Of a stretch of DNA of 64,000 nucleotides, positions 36,817 through 44,756 are shown one piece after another. Each line of letters opens with the position of its first letter. Position 1 is the stretch's first letter. This stretch comes from Sinorhizobium terangae (lineage in GTDB: Bacteria > Pseudomonadota > Alphaproteobacteria > Rhizobiales > Rhizobiaceae), in contig NZ_CP121660.1 of NCBI RefSeq assembly GCF_029714365.1, positions 992,001-1,056,000 on the forward strand. Direction: 5' to 3'. Made by a program: the position numbers and the translations under genes. Under the pieces are notes generated by a model. The model saw nothing but the letters and a program-made list of their open reading frames with translations, was not told where the DNA came from and searched no databases.

Positions 36817-37995
36817 ATGCGTCCAAGAATCCTCGTGACGGGAATTCCTGGCCACTACACGCGCCTTGCCAACGGCGCTCACGGCCTGTCGGTGTCCTAT
36901 TCGGAGCGGCAGAAACAGCCGGAGACGAAGGAGGAGTTTCTTCAGGAGCTTCGCAACATCAGCAACACCGGAAACTACCTGATCGGCGAAGGGGCGCTCC
37001 GCGCGATCGCGCCGCATGCGAAGCAGGTGCCGTTCTGGCATCTCTACAATTACAGCAAGAACGGTGTTGGTCTGGAGGAGTTCAACGCCAATTTCGACAT
37101 ATGCGTGTTCACCTGCGCGAACCTTCTGCGCAAGGGCCTCTCCGCCGACGCGGAAGCCGAGGTGCTGAGCAAGCTCAAGATGCCGATCGTTATGCTCGGC
37201 ATCGGTCTACAGAACCGCAGGGATCTCGAGAACAGCCTGCCCGAGGGCACGAAGCGGCTCCTGAACGTTCTGAAAGAGCGGGAGCACTATTTCCTCACGC
37301 GCGGATTCGAGACGGCAGGCTTCCTCAAGGACCAGGGCTTTACCTACGTCCAGCCGACGGGCTGCCCCTCCGTCTATTTCATGCCGCACAACATGCGCGC
37401 GTCGCTGAAGAAGCTGCCGCATGTGAAGGTCGGCAAGGCGCGGACGATTTTCTCCGGCTATCTCGGCGCCAATCACGATACGATTGTCGATGCCCATGCT
37501 CTGGCGCCCGAAGACTCGCGCCCCCAGTACGTGATCCAGGACGAGTTCCTGCACTTCGACATGAACGTGGAGGAAAATGGCGACGGGCGCGTCTATGACT
37601 CCGCCTCCGGTTCGATGCTCGGCGAGCTCAGCTATCCGGGCACGGATCGGCTGAAGACATCCTTCGACATCCGCACCTTCTTCGACACGAACCAGTGGCG
37701 CGCATGGGCGTCGTCCATGGACTTCAATTTCGGGCGGCGCTTCCACGGCTCGATCATCGCCATGCAGGCGGGTGTGCCAAGCCTGATGGTGGCGGTGGAC
37801 GACCGGATGCGCGAGATGCTCGGCTATACGGGCCTGCCCGCGGTCGATGCCATCGATGTGGACAACGCGGAAGATCGGGCCGAGTTCGTCGCCGATCACC
37901 TGGCCGGGCTCAACGCATCCGAACTCATCGACAGATATTCCGAGCGCGAGCGCACCTTCCGCACGGCGCTGCGCGAAATCGGGATCGGGCAATAA
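36817..37995 (+). CDS. wgaD: Polysaccharide pyruvyl transferase family protein WgaD/ExpA4
   Basis: A 392-aa protein with the layout of polysaccharide pyruvyl transferases: NTGNYLIGEGALRA near the N-terminus, IVMLGIGLQNRRDLE in the middle, FLTRGFETAGFL, and the C-terminal FGRRFHGSIIAMQAGVPSLM with VDDRMREML. These probably catalyse transfer of pyruvate from PEP to form ketal groups on galactose, a known decoration of EPS II. ATG 36817 follows AAGAAGGG. It is paralogous to the next gene over its whole length. Confidence 0.82.
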   Translation: MRPRILVTGIPGHYTRLANGAHGLSVSYSERQKQPETKEEFLQELRNISNTGNYLIGEGALRAIAPHAKQVPFWHLYNYSKNGVGLEEFNANFDICVFTCANLLRKGLSADAEAEVLSKLKMPIVMLGIGLQNRRDLENSLPEGTKRLLNVLKEREHYFLTRGFETAGFLKDQGFTYVQPTGCPSVYFMPHNMRASLKKLPHVKVGKARTIFSGYLGANHDTIVDAHALAPEDSRPQYVIQDEFLHFDMNVEENGDGRVYDSASGSMLGELSYPGTDRLKTSFDIRTFFDTNQWRAWASSMDFNFGRRFHGSIIAMQAGVPSLMVAVDDRMREMLGYTGLPAVDAIDVDNAEDRAEFVADHLAGLNASELIDRYSERERTFRTALREIGIGQ

Positions 37996-38040
37996 ACCTT
38001 CGCGGGCGTGGTCCCGGACTTCAGAAAATCAGGTGTTTCG

Positions 38041-39213
38041 ATGCGTGTCTTGCTTACAGGAATCCCGTCATATCTGCAGCGTACCGTAGCGGGCGTATCC
38101 GGGTCGGAGGTCCGCCACAGGCCCTATTTCGATGAGGTCAGGACAAAGAAGGATCTCATCGACCAGGTGCGGAAAATCGCCAATACCGGCAACTATCTGA
38201 TCGGCGAAGGAGCGGCCAGCGCTTTGCGTGGACACGACGTCACCTATGTGCCGTTCTGGCATCTCGCCAACAGCCGCAACTCTGACGAGGTCTACGCGCG
38301 CTTCAACGAGGAGTTCGACATCTGCGTCTTCGCCTCCGCCAATCTCTTGCGGCCCGGCTACTCCGCGGATCTCGAAGCGGAAGTGTTCGACAAGCTGAAG
38401 ATGCCCGTGGTGGTGATGGGCATCGGCATACAGCGCAGGGAAGGGCTCAAGGAAAATCTGCCGCCCGGCACCCTCAAATTCCTTGAAGTGCTCAGAAAGA
38501 AAGAGAGCTTCTTCCTGACCCGTGGTTATTTCACCGCCGAGTTCCTCCGCGAGCAAGGCATGAAATCCGTGAGGCCCACGGGCTGCCCGTCGCTTTTCTT
38601 TGCCCCGAACGAGATGAAGCGCTCGCTTACAGCTCTCGCCAATCCGGAGCTGGCGACGGCCCAAAAGATCGCCTTCGGCGGCTATCTCGGCAGCGTCGCC
38701 GATACCATCGTCGATGCCCATGCGCTCCTGAAGCCCGACAGCGTTGCAAGCTACGTCGTCCAGGACGAAGTGGTCGCCTACAATCTCTCCCTGCCCGGGG
38801 AGGACGACGTGCATGTCTACGACCGGGCAAGCGGACGCATCACGGGACAGACCGAATACAAGCATTCCGAGAAGTGGCAGAGGAAGCATGAGCTGCTGGT
38901 CTTCTTCGACACCAATCAGTGGCGAAGCTGGGTCAGTTCGCGCGATCTCTGCTTCGGCCGCCGATTCCATGGCTGCATCATCGGCATGCAGGCCGGAGTG
39001 CCTTCGCTCATGATCGCGGTCGACGATCGCATGCGCGAGATGCTGGAGTTCATCGGCTTTCCCTATATGGAGGCCGCGATCTGGAACCGCGAGACGGACA
39101 GGAGGGCCTATCTTGGGAATTTCCTTTCCAAGATCGACTCGCAGGCAGTCATCGACCGGTACTCGGCTTGTGAGGCCAACTTCCGCACTGCTCTCGCGCA
39201 TGTCGGCCTCTAG
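38041..39213 (+). CDS. wgaE: Polysaccharide pyruvyl transferase family protein WgaE/ExpA5
   Basis: A 390-aa paralogue of WgaD, sharing NTGNYLIGEGA, FDICVFASANLLRPGYSAD, GCPSLFFAPNEM, FDTNQWRSWVSSRDLCFGRR and VDDRMREML. It is 45 bp downstream of wgaD. Both copies keep the family core, so they may act on different positions or form a heteromer. ATG 38041 follows AGGTG; an in-frame GTG at 38008 is rejected. The stop codon abuts a rhizobial intergenic repeat. Confidence 0.82.
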   Translation: MRVLLTGIPSYLQRTVAGVSGSEVRHRPYFDEVRTKKDLIDQVRKIANTGNYLIGEGAASALRGHDVTYVPFWHLANSRNSDEVYARFNEEFDICVFASANLLRPGYSADLEAEVFDKLKMPVVVMGIGIQRREGLKENLPPGTLKFLEVLRKKESFFLTRGYFTAEFLREQGMKSVRPTGCPSLFFAPNEMKRSLTALANPELATAQKIAFGGYLGSVADTIVDAHALLKPDSVASYVVQDEVVAYNLSLPGEDDVHVYDRASGRITGQTEYKHSEKWQRKHELLVFFDTNQWRSWVSSRDLCFGRRFHGCIIGMQAGVPSLMIAVDDRMREMLEFIGFPYMEAAIWNRETDRRAYLGNFLSKIDSQAVIDRYSACEANFRTALAHVGL

Positions 39214-39316
39214 AGCATTTTGCAGTCAGGTGGAATCACCTGGCGTCGCACACGTGCGGCAGAAACAAACAGGTAGAGCGGTTGCGCGAACGCACGTGGG
39301 TGCATCCCGCTCTATG
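39213..39316. repeat. Rhizobial intergenic palindromic repeat
   Basis: AGAGCATTTTGCAGTCAGGT with CAGGTGGAATCACCTG hairpin, then a CGCACACGTGCGGC hairpin and AGAGCGG...CCGCTCT pairing at the ends. It fills the wgaE-wgaF gap, where it may attenuate transcription, and its last bases overlap the chosen wgaF start codon. Confidence 0.6.
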
Positions 39317-40426
39317 CTGTGGAAAGGGCCGGCGGCAGCCGTCTTCAGCGGATGGCTTGCGCTCGCTCAGCCTGCCTGTGCCGATGACGTCCCGGCTGCT
39401 CGGATCGGGATAAACCGCGTAAATCTTGGATGGCTGTCTCACAGCGAGCAGGAGAGGGTACTCAAGGATATCGCCGCGAGCGGAGCAACCGACGTGCGCC
39501 TTTCCCTGTCGCGACCGGTGGACAAGAGCATCGAGGCGCTGGCAATCGCCAGTCGCCTCGGCCTCAGGATTCTTCTCGAAATCCAGCTTGCGAACAAGAG
39601 CTACTACCCGGAGAGTGCCCGCCCGCGGACAGGGTTCGGGCGTCTATGGGACGTCTATCGTCTCTCCGATCTCGATATCGATCGGTATCGCAAGGGTTTG
39701 CGCGATGCGCTCCGGCGCATCGATGCGCTGGGCATTCGCCTGGAGGCTATCGAGCCCGGCAACGAGATCAACCATGCCGGCTACAACGGGGACCTTGCTG
39801 TCTACCGGAAGCCGGGCGCTCCGACGCCACGCACGATCGCCGATCTTAAGGACCGGCTGGCGTTCGAACGGGGGCTGGACAATTACGTCCGCGTTCTGGA
39901 GATCAGCCGCGAGGAAGTGCGTGCCACGGTGCACAGCCGCAAGGCAACCGTCGTTTCCGCCGGGCTTTCCGACGCGAGCGCCAAGGAGGCCGACAAGCGC
40001 GGCCTGGAACGGCTCGATCCGCGCGTGTTCGTCGCGGCGCTTCGCAATCGGGGCGCCGAGAGCTTCATCGATGCCTATGGCATCCACATCTATCCGGGCC
40101 GGAAAGCGGCGGGAGCGCTGGCGACCCGTGTGAACAGCCTCCTCGATTTCTGCCAGGGAGCCGATCAGGGCAAGCCCTGTTGGGTGACGGAATGGGGCAT
40201 TGCCAATACCGCGCGTTCGTGCCCCGTCGACGATCGCGCGCGAGAGGGAGCGGTGCGTGCCATGCGCGCAACGCTCGGCGAACTGATGGCGACGGGTCGA
40301 TTGTCGGCAGCCTATTACTACGATTGGGACACGGAACCCACCTACAGCCTCTGGCGCTGCGGTAAGTTGAGCCCCGCCGGTGCCGCCGCGATCCGGCCTG
40401 CCGAAATCGAAGGGCGGGCGAGATGA
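39314..40426 (+). CDS. wgaF: Secreted glycoside-hydrolase-like protein WgaF/ExpA6
   Basis: A 370-aa protein with an N-terminal signal peptide ([20 protein letters not shown] then ACAD). The mature part has the signature of a clan GH-A TIM barrel: [11 protein letters not shown] supplies the Asn-Glu acid/base pair and [11 protein letters not shown] the nucleophile Glu at the end of a strand. It may trim or release galactoglucan in the periplasm. The upstream part of the frame (39113-39313) lies in wgaE and the repeat and is unlikely to be translated. It ends 52 bp before rmlA. Confidence 0.78.
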   Translation: MLWKGPAAAVFSGWLALAQPACADDVPAARIGINRVNLGWLSHSEQERVLKDIAASGATDVRLSLSRPVDKSIEALAIASRLGLRILLEIQLANKSYYPESARPRTGFGRLWDVYRLSDLDIDRYRKGLRDALRRIDALGIRLEAIEPGNEINHAGYNGDLAVYRKPGAPTPRTIADLKDRLAFERGLDNYVRVLEISREEVRATVHSRKATVVSAGLSDASAKEADKRGLERLDPRVFVAALRNRGAESFIDAYGIHIYPGRKAAGALATRVNSLLDFCQGADQGKPCWVTEWGIANTARSCPVDDRAREGAVRAMRATLGELMATGRLSAAYYYDWDTEPTYSLWRCGKLSPAGAAAIRPAEIEGRAR

Positions 40427-40478
40427 CGGGAACGTTCACCAGCCGCGGGCGGAGTTCAACGGCGACAGGAGACACCGC

Positions 40479-41360
40479 ATGAAGGGGATCATTCTTGCAG
40501 GCGGCAGGGGGACCAGGCTCTACCCGGTGACGATCTCGGTTTCGAAGCAGTTGCTGCCGGTCCACGACAAGCCGATGATCTATTACCCGCTCGGCACGCT
40601 CATGCTGGCGGGAATTCGCGATTTTCTGGTGATCACCATGCCGAGGGACAGGCCGCTGTTCGAGGAGTTGCTTGGCGACGGAAGTCAACTCGGCCTCTCG
40701 ATCTCCTATGCGGAGCAGTCCGAGCCGAACGGCCTTGCGGAAGCTTTCATCATCGGCCGGCAATTCGTCGGGGAAAGTCCGGTCGCGCTGATCCTCGGAG
40801 ACAATATCTTCTACGGCGCAGGCCTTCCTGAGCTCTGCCGGGAGGCCGCGGCCCGAAAAAGCGGCGCCACGATCTTCGCCTATCGCGTGGACGACCCGGA
40901 GCGTTACGGGGTCGTGAGCTTCAACGGCCGCAGCGGCCGCGCTGAGACTATCGAGGAGAAGCCGGAACGCCCGGGATCGAGCTGGGCCGTGACGGGCCTC
41001 TACTTCTACGAGAACAGCGTGCTCGACGTTGCGGCCTCGATCAGACCGTCCGCCCGCGGCGAACTGGAAATCACCGACGTCAATCGCGCCTATCTCGACC
41101 GGGGGGACCTTCATGTCTGCCGTCTCGGCCGGGGCTACGCCTGGCTCGATACCGGTACCCATGACAGCCTGCACGATGCCGCCTCCTTCGTGCGTACGAT
41201 CGAGCATCGCCAGGGCGTGAAGATCATGTGCCCGGAAGAGATCGCCTTCGAGCTCGGCTATGTCTCTGCCGATGAGGTGCTCAAGCGCGCTGCCTTACTC
41301 GGCAAGAACGAATACGCGACCTACCTTCAGCGACGCATCAGGGAGCTTGCCGATGCCTGA
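40479..41360 (+). CDS. rmlA: Glucose-1-phosphate thymidylyltransferase (RmlA; WgaG/ExpA7)
   Basis: A 293-aa enzyme making dTDP-glucose from dTTP and glucose-1-phosphate, first step toward dTDP-L-rhamnose. Diagnostic motifs: [61 protein letters not shown], and [15 protein letters not shown] 40479 follows ACAGGAGACACC; the frame extends upstream into wgaF but is not used. It overlaps rmlC by 8 nt. In S. meliloti this is expA7. Confidence 0.94.
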   Translation: MKGIILAGGRGTRLYPVTISVSKQLLPVHDKPMIYYPLGTLMLAGIRDFLVITMPRDRPLFEELLGDGSQLGLSISYAEQSEPNGLAEAFIIGRQFVGESPVALILGDNIFYGAGLPELCREAAARKSGATIFAYRVDDPERYGVVSFNGRSGRAETIEEKPERPGSSWAVTGLYFYENSVLDVAASIRPSARGELEITDVNRAYLDRGDLHVCRLGRGYAWLDTGTHDSLHDAASFVRTIEHRQGVKIMCPEEIAFELGYVSADEVLKRAALLGKNEYATYLQRRIRELADA

Positions 41361-41916
41361 GATAAGAGCCCTGGGCCTCGACGGTGTTCTGGAAATCATA
41401 CCACGCAGGTTCGGCGACGAGCGGGGCTTCTTTTCGGAGACCTACAATGCCGAGGCTTTGCTGGCGCATGGCATCCGGCTCGCTTTCGTGCAGGACAACC
41501 ACTCCTATTCCGCAATTGCGGGCACGTTGCGCGGCCTGCACTACCAGCTCCCGCCACGCGCTCAGGCCAAGCTCGTTCGGGTCGTGCGGGGGAGGGCGTT
41601 CGACGTGGTCGTCGATATCCGCAAGGGCTCGCCGACATTCGCGCAGTGGATTGGTCTCGAACTCTCGGCCGAAAGATGGAACCAGATTCTGGTGCCCGTG
41701 GGGTTCGCCCATGGTTTTGTCACCCTCGAACCGGAGACGGAGGTCCTCTACAAGGTGAGCGAGCACTATTCCGCAGAACATGAGCGCGCGATCCGCTTCG
41801 ACGATCCGCAAATCGGGATAAAGTGGCCCGTGGACGCCGATCTTTTGCGATTGTCCGCGAAGGATCGGGACGCATCGTTGCTGGCCGATGCCAAGCTCTT
41901 CGATTTTGGCCGGTGA
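41353..41916 (+). CDS. rmlC: dTDP-4-dehydrorhamnose 3,5-epimerase (RmlC; WgaH/ExpA8)
   Basis: A 187-aa cupin epimerase, the third enzyme of dTDP-rhamnose synthesis. It carries [55 protein letters not shown] and [12 protein letters not shown]; the histidine in LRGLHYQ and the later tyrosine form the expected catalytic site. The start inside the rmlA end gives the usual family N-terminus and length. It is 10 bp before rmlB. Confidence 0.94.
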   Translation: MPEIRALGLDGVLEIIPRRFGDERGFFSETYNAEALLAHGIRLAFVQDNHSYSAIAGTLRGLHYQLPPRAQAKLVRVVRGRAFDVVVDIRKGSPTFAQWIGLELSAERWNQILVPVGFAHGFVTLEPETEVLYKVSEHYSAEHERAIRFDDPQIGIKWPVDADLLRLSAKDRDASLLADAKLFDFGR

Positions 41917-41926
41917 GGGGGCAAGC

Positions 41927-42997
41927 ATGCGTGTTCTCATCACAGGTGGCGCCGGCTTCATCGGCTCTGCGGTCTGCCGGCATCTTGTTGCCAATGGCGC
42001 CGAGCGGGTCGTCAATGTCGACAAGCTGAGCTATGCTGGCAATCTCCAGTCGCTGCGCGCGGTGGACAATCACCCGAGCCATGTCTTCTACCGGGCGGAT
42101 ATCCGCAACGAGCAATCGCTGCTCGACATCATGCGCCTCGAGCGCGTCGATGCTGTCATGCATCTCGCGGCCGAGAGCCATGTCGACCGATCGATCGACG
42201 GGCCCGGCGCATTTGCGGAAACAAACGTCCTCGGCACGGTCCGCCTGCTTTCAGCGGCATTGGCCTACTGGTCGGAGCTTGGCCCAACAGCGCGCGAGCG
42301 GTTTCGCTTTCACCATGTCTCCACCGACGAGGTGTTCGGGGACCTCCCATTCTCCGGCGGCGTTTTCGTCGAAGAGACGCGCTACGCGCCTTCGTCCCCC
42401 TACGCCGCCTCCAAGGCGGCGGCGGATCATTTCGTTCGTGCCTGGTATCAGACTTATGGGCTGCCCGTGGTGCTCTCGAACTCCTCCAACAACTACGGAC
42501 CGTTTCATTTTCCCGAGAAGCTTATCCCCCTGACGATCATCAATGCGATCGAGGAAAAGCCGCTGCCGCTCTATGGATCGGGAGCGAACGTCCGCGACTG
42601 GCTCCACGTCGACGACCATGCACGCGCGCTGGATCTCGTGATGAGGAAGGGGAGGCCAGGGGAGAGCTACAACATCGGCGCCCGGGCCGCGCGCAACAAT
42701 TTGTCGGTGATGGAGAGCATCTGCGACCTGCTCGACATCCGCCTGCCGCGCAAGGGCGGAAAGAGCTATCGCGATCTCATCACGCTTGTCGCCGACCGGC
42801 CTGGTCACGATCGGCGCTATGCGATCGACCCTTCCAAGATCGAGCATGAGCTTGGCTGGAGGCCGACGCGGGACTTCGAGGCGGGTTTGAGCGACACGGT
42901 CGATTGGTATCTCGCCAACGGCTGGTGGTGGGAGCCGATCCGCCGCGAGCGCTACAACGGCGCACGTCTCGGCGGACGCCATCGGAGCGTTGCGTGA
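41927..42997 (+). CDS. rmlB: dTDP-glucose 4,6-dehydratase (RmlB; WgaI/ExpA9)
   Basis: A 356-aa extended short-chain dehydrogenase converting dTDP-glucose to dTDP-4-keto-6-deoxyglucose. NAD site GGAGFIGSAV (7-16), DKLSYAGNLQSL, HLAAESHVDRSIDGP, the catalytic triad region STDEVFGDL and YAASKAAADH, and a substrate loop GDRPGHDRRYA-type sequence (VADRPGHDRRYAID). GAGGGG precedes ATG 41927. It overlaps the start of the broken rmlD gene (GTGA). Confidence 0.95.
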   Translation: MRVLITGGAGFIGSAVCRHLVANGAERVVNVDKLSYAGNLQSLRAVDNHPSHVFYRADIRNEQSLLDIMRLERVDAVMHLAAESHVDRSIDGPGAFAETNVLGTVRLLSAALAYWSELGPTARERFRFHHVSTDEVFGDLPFSGGVFVEETRYAPSSPYAASKAAADHFVRAWYQTYGLPVVLSNSSNNYGPFHFPEKLIPLTIINAIEEKPLPLYGSGANVRDWLHVDDHARALDLVMRKGRPGESYNIGARAARNNLSVMESICDLLDIRLPRKGGKSYRDLITLVADRPGHDRRYAIDPSKIEHELGWRPTRDFEAGLSDTVDWYLANGWWWEPIRRERYNGARLGGRHRSVA

Positions 42998-43130
42998 AAA
43001 TTGTCGTGACAGGCTGCAAGGCGCAGCTGGCAGAAAGCCTCGTAGAACGGGCGCGTGGTCGGCCGAATAGCGAGGTCATCGCGGTCGGGAGGCCGGATCT
43101 CGATTTGGCCCGCGCGGAAACGATACGGTT
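42994..43130 (+). pseudogene. rmlD: Truncated dTDP-4-dehydrorhamnose reductase (rmlD; wgaJ/expA10 fragment)
   Basis: GTG 42994 starts a typical RmlD N-terminus (VKIVVTGCKAQLAESLVERA then IAVGRPDLDLARAETIR), but similarity stops near 43130 and the frame closes soon after with unrelated residues; about 240 residues are missing. The Rossmann glycine motif is also odd (TGCKAQL instead of TGxxGQL). The break marks the left edge of the mobile island. Rhamnose synthesis could not be completed from this locus alone. Confidence 0.82.
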
Positions 43131-43427
43131 TCCTCGTTGCGGTTGTCGTCCGGCGCGTAGCCCTAGAGAAGTTCCATGACGGAGGGTGCCCGCGCGGCAA
43201 ATTGAATGTAGGGAAACGAGCTAAGCTGCTTTGAAACGTCGATTGACATAGCCTGGATTTCTTAATGCAGTCGAAGGTCGTCGAGGCGGACGAGACTTGG
43301 TTACGAAAAGACAGCCGAGGTTGACATGCCGGGGCGGCTCATTCCGGCCAGTTTCGCGCCAAAAGCTCTCCTAGACTGCATTCCGTCGATGTTGCTTTGG
43401 TGGTAGTTGAGAGTGCCCGCCAACAAA
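43131..43427. other. Junction segment between broken rmlD and the toxin-antitoxin pair
   Basis: About 300 bp with no credible gene. A short frame reading VVEADETWLRKDS near 43270-43310 vaguely recalls a transposase remnant, but it is too short to call. Probably scar DNA from past insertion or deletion. Confidence 0.4.
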
Positions 43428-43470
43428 GTTTCCAAATTGGGAACTTCACGCTTGTTTCCAAATTGGGAAC
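43428..43470. promoter_or_regulatory. Twin palindromic operators of the HigBA pair
   Basis: Two identical copies of GTTTCCAAATTGGGAAC at 43428-43444 and 43454-43470, centre spacing 26 bp, end 19 bp before the toxin start. Each is a near-perfect palindrome around AATT. Such paired sites are typical targets of the antitoxin or toxin-antitoxin complex for autorepression. Confidence 0.75.
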
Positions 43471-43489
43471 GCGCTAAATAGGAGTTCGA

Positions 43490-43801
43490 GTGAACGTTAT
43501 CGCTAAATCCGCGCTGGGGAATTTTTGGAACAGCTTGCCGAAAGGAGCTCCCAGAGAGACCGCGGAAGCCGCGATGACGGAATGGTACACCACCGCATCG
43601 AAGGCGAGTTGGAGCAACTTTAGTGAGCTGAAGAAGACATTTAACTCGGCTGATATCGTGGCGGGCAACAAGGTTATTTTCGACGTCGGTGGCAACAAGT
43701 ACCGCATCGTGGGGCTGGTCGCGTTTCGGTCAAAGCGGATTTTCGTTCTGTTTGTCGGGACGCACGCCCAGTACGATGCGATTGACGTCAAAGACCTCTG
43801 A
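43490..43801 (+). CDS. higB: HigB-type mRNA interferase toxin
   Basis: A 103-aa basic protein of the HigB-toxin family (RelE-like fold). Motifs: WYTTASKASWSNFSELKKTF, then VIFDVGGNKYRIVGLV and FVLFVGTHAQYDAIDV at the C-terminus. It should cleave translating mRNAs. GTG 43490 has GGAG nine bases upstream. The gene order toxin-then-antitoxin, 17-bp gap and twin operators agree with higBA systems. It marks the start of the accessory island. Confidence 0.87.
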   Translation: MNVIAKSALGNFWNSLPKGAPRETAEAAMTEWYTTASKASWSNFSELKKTFNSADIVAGNKVIFDVGGNKYRIVGLVAFRSKRIFVLFVGTHAQYDAIDVKDL

Positions 43802-43818
43802 CGTGAAAGGAAGTCGAC

Positions 43819-44199
43819 ATGTTCGATTTGAAAGCTTTTCGAACGCTTCAGAGTGAGGCCGAGTACAACGCCGCGCTGAAGGAAGTTCGGCCGTATTTCG
43901 AGAACGAACCCGATGAAGGCTCTGAGGAAGCTGCGCACTTTGACGCGCTCGTGCTTCTAATCGAACAGTACGAAGGTAAGCACTATCCAATCCCGACGGC
44001 GAGCCCGGTTGAGGTGGTCAAGTCGGTGATGGCTGCGAACAATTACACGCGCGCCGATCTCGTTGCGGTTATTGGCTCCAAAGCGCGGGCGGCCGATCTT
44101 TTGAACGGCAAGCGGGAAATTAATCTGGATCAGATCCGAAAGCTCAGCAAGGAATGGAACATTCCCGCTGGCGCGTTGATCGGCGACGTCGCGGCTTAA
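43819..44199 (+). CDS. higA: HigA-type antitoxin (HTH)
   Basis: A 126-aa acidic N-terminal domain (LQSEAEYNAALKEVRPYFEN, then EEAAHFDALVLLIEQYEG) and a C-terminal helix-turn-helix (NYTRADLVAVIGSKARAADL, NLDQIRKLSKEWNIPAGALI). It binds and neutralises HigB and should repress the pair through the two palindromes upstream. AAAGGAAGTCGAC before ATG 43819 is a good ribosome site. Confidence 0.88.
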   Translation: MFDLKAFRTLQSEAEYNAALKEVRPYFENEPDEGSEEAAHFDALVLLIEQYEGKHYPIPTASPVEVVKSVMAANNYTRADLVAVIGSKARAADLLNGKREINLDQIRKLSKEWNIPAGALIGDVAA

Positions 44200-44743
44200 G
44201 GGATACCACAACCAATAACTGAAGCGCTCGGCGCCCTGACCACTTTAAGGTGATCTAAATACCCAAGCCGAGGCCTTCTTCAGTTCGACACCGTACCATC
44301 ATTGTTGAACACGCTCGTCCCCGGGCTCTGGAACTCGGAATCGCCAAAAAAAGCTCCCGCCCGGGAGCAGGTTGACGGTGACCGATTGCCCCGTGGAGTG
44401 CCAGCCGGGGTTGCTTCCCGAACAATCGTAGACGCCAGGACGCGTTTCGACGCAAACCAAACCCCGGAGCGGGTAAAATCAATATCCATTCCGATTCAAC
44501 CAGTTGGTGATTGCTGCGGCTCAATCTAACCGAAAAAGCGTTACGGTCGAAATTGGACTTTGGGACATATTCCTGCTGGACGAGCATGTACCATTTCGCC
44601 TGTAGGCTGAGTAAGCAGTTGGTACGTGCGAGTAACCAACAATCAGCATGCGGATTGGCGGCTCTTGGGTGGATCGCGTGGGTGATGATCGGTCCAGTGT
44701 ACCCAAACGACCGTCCAGTTCCATAACATAGATTATGCGATCG
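44200..44743. other. Non-coding accessory stretch
   Basis: About 540 bp without a convincing gene. Short frames exist on both strands (for example 44280-44489 on the minus strand), but they lack ribosome sites and family resemblance. A hairpin GCTCCCGCCCGGGAGC lies at 44353-44368. Composition is lower in GC than the EPS cluster, consistent with acquired DNA. Confidence 0.5.
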
Positions 44744-44756
44744 TTTGGTGTAGCGG

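Noticed and set aside
43265..43315. Short frame reading VVEADETW, like part of a transposase
   Set aside because: Too short and closed quickly by a stop; no flanking repeats.
44280..44489. 69-aa minus-strand frame between higA and the IS
   Set aside because: No ribosome site and no domain; overlapping frames on both strands look equally plausible.
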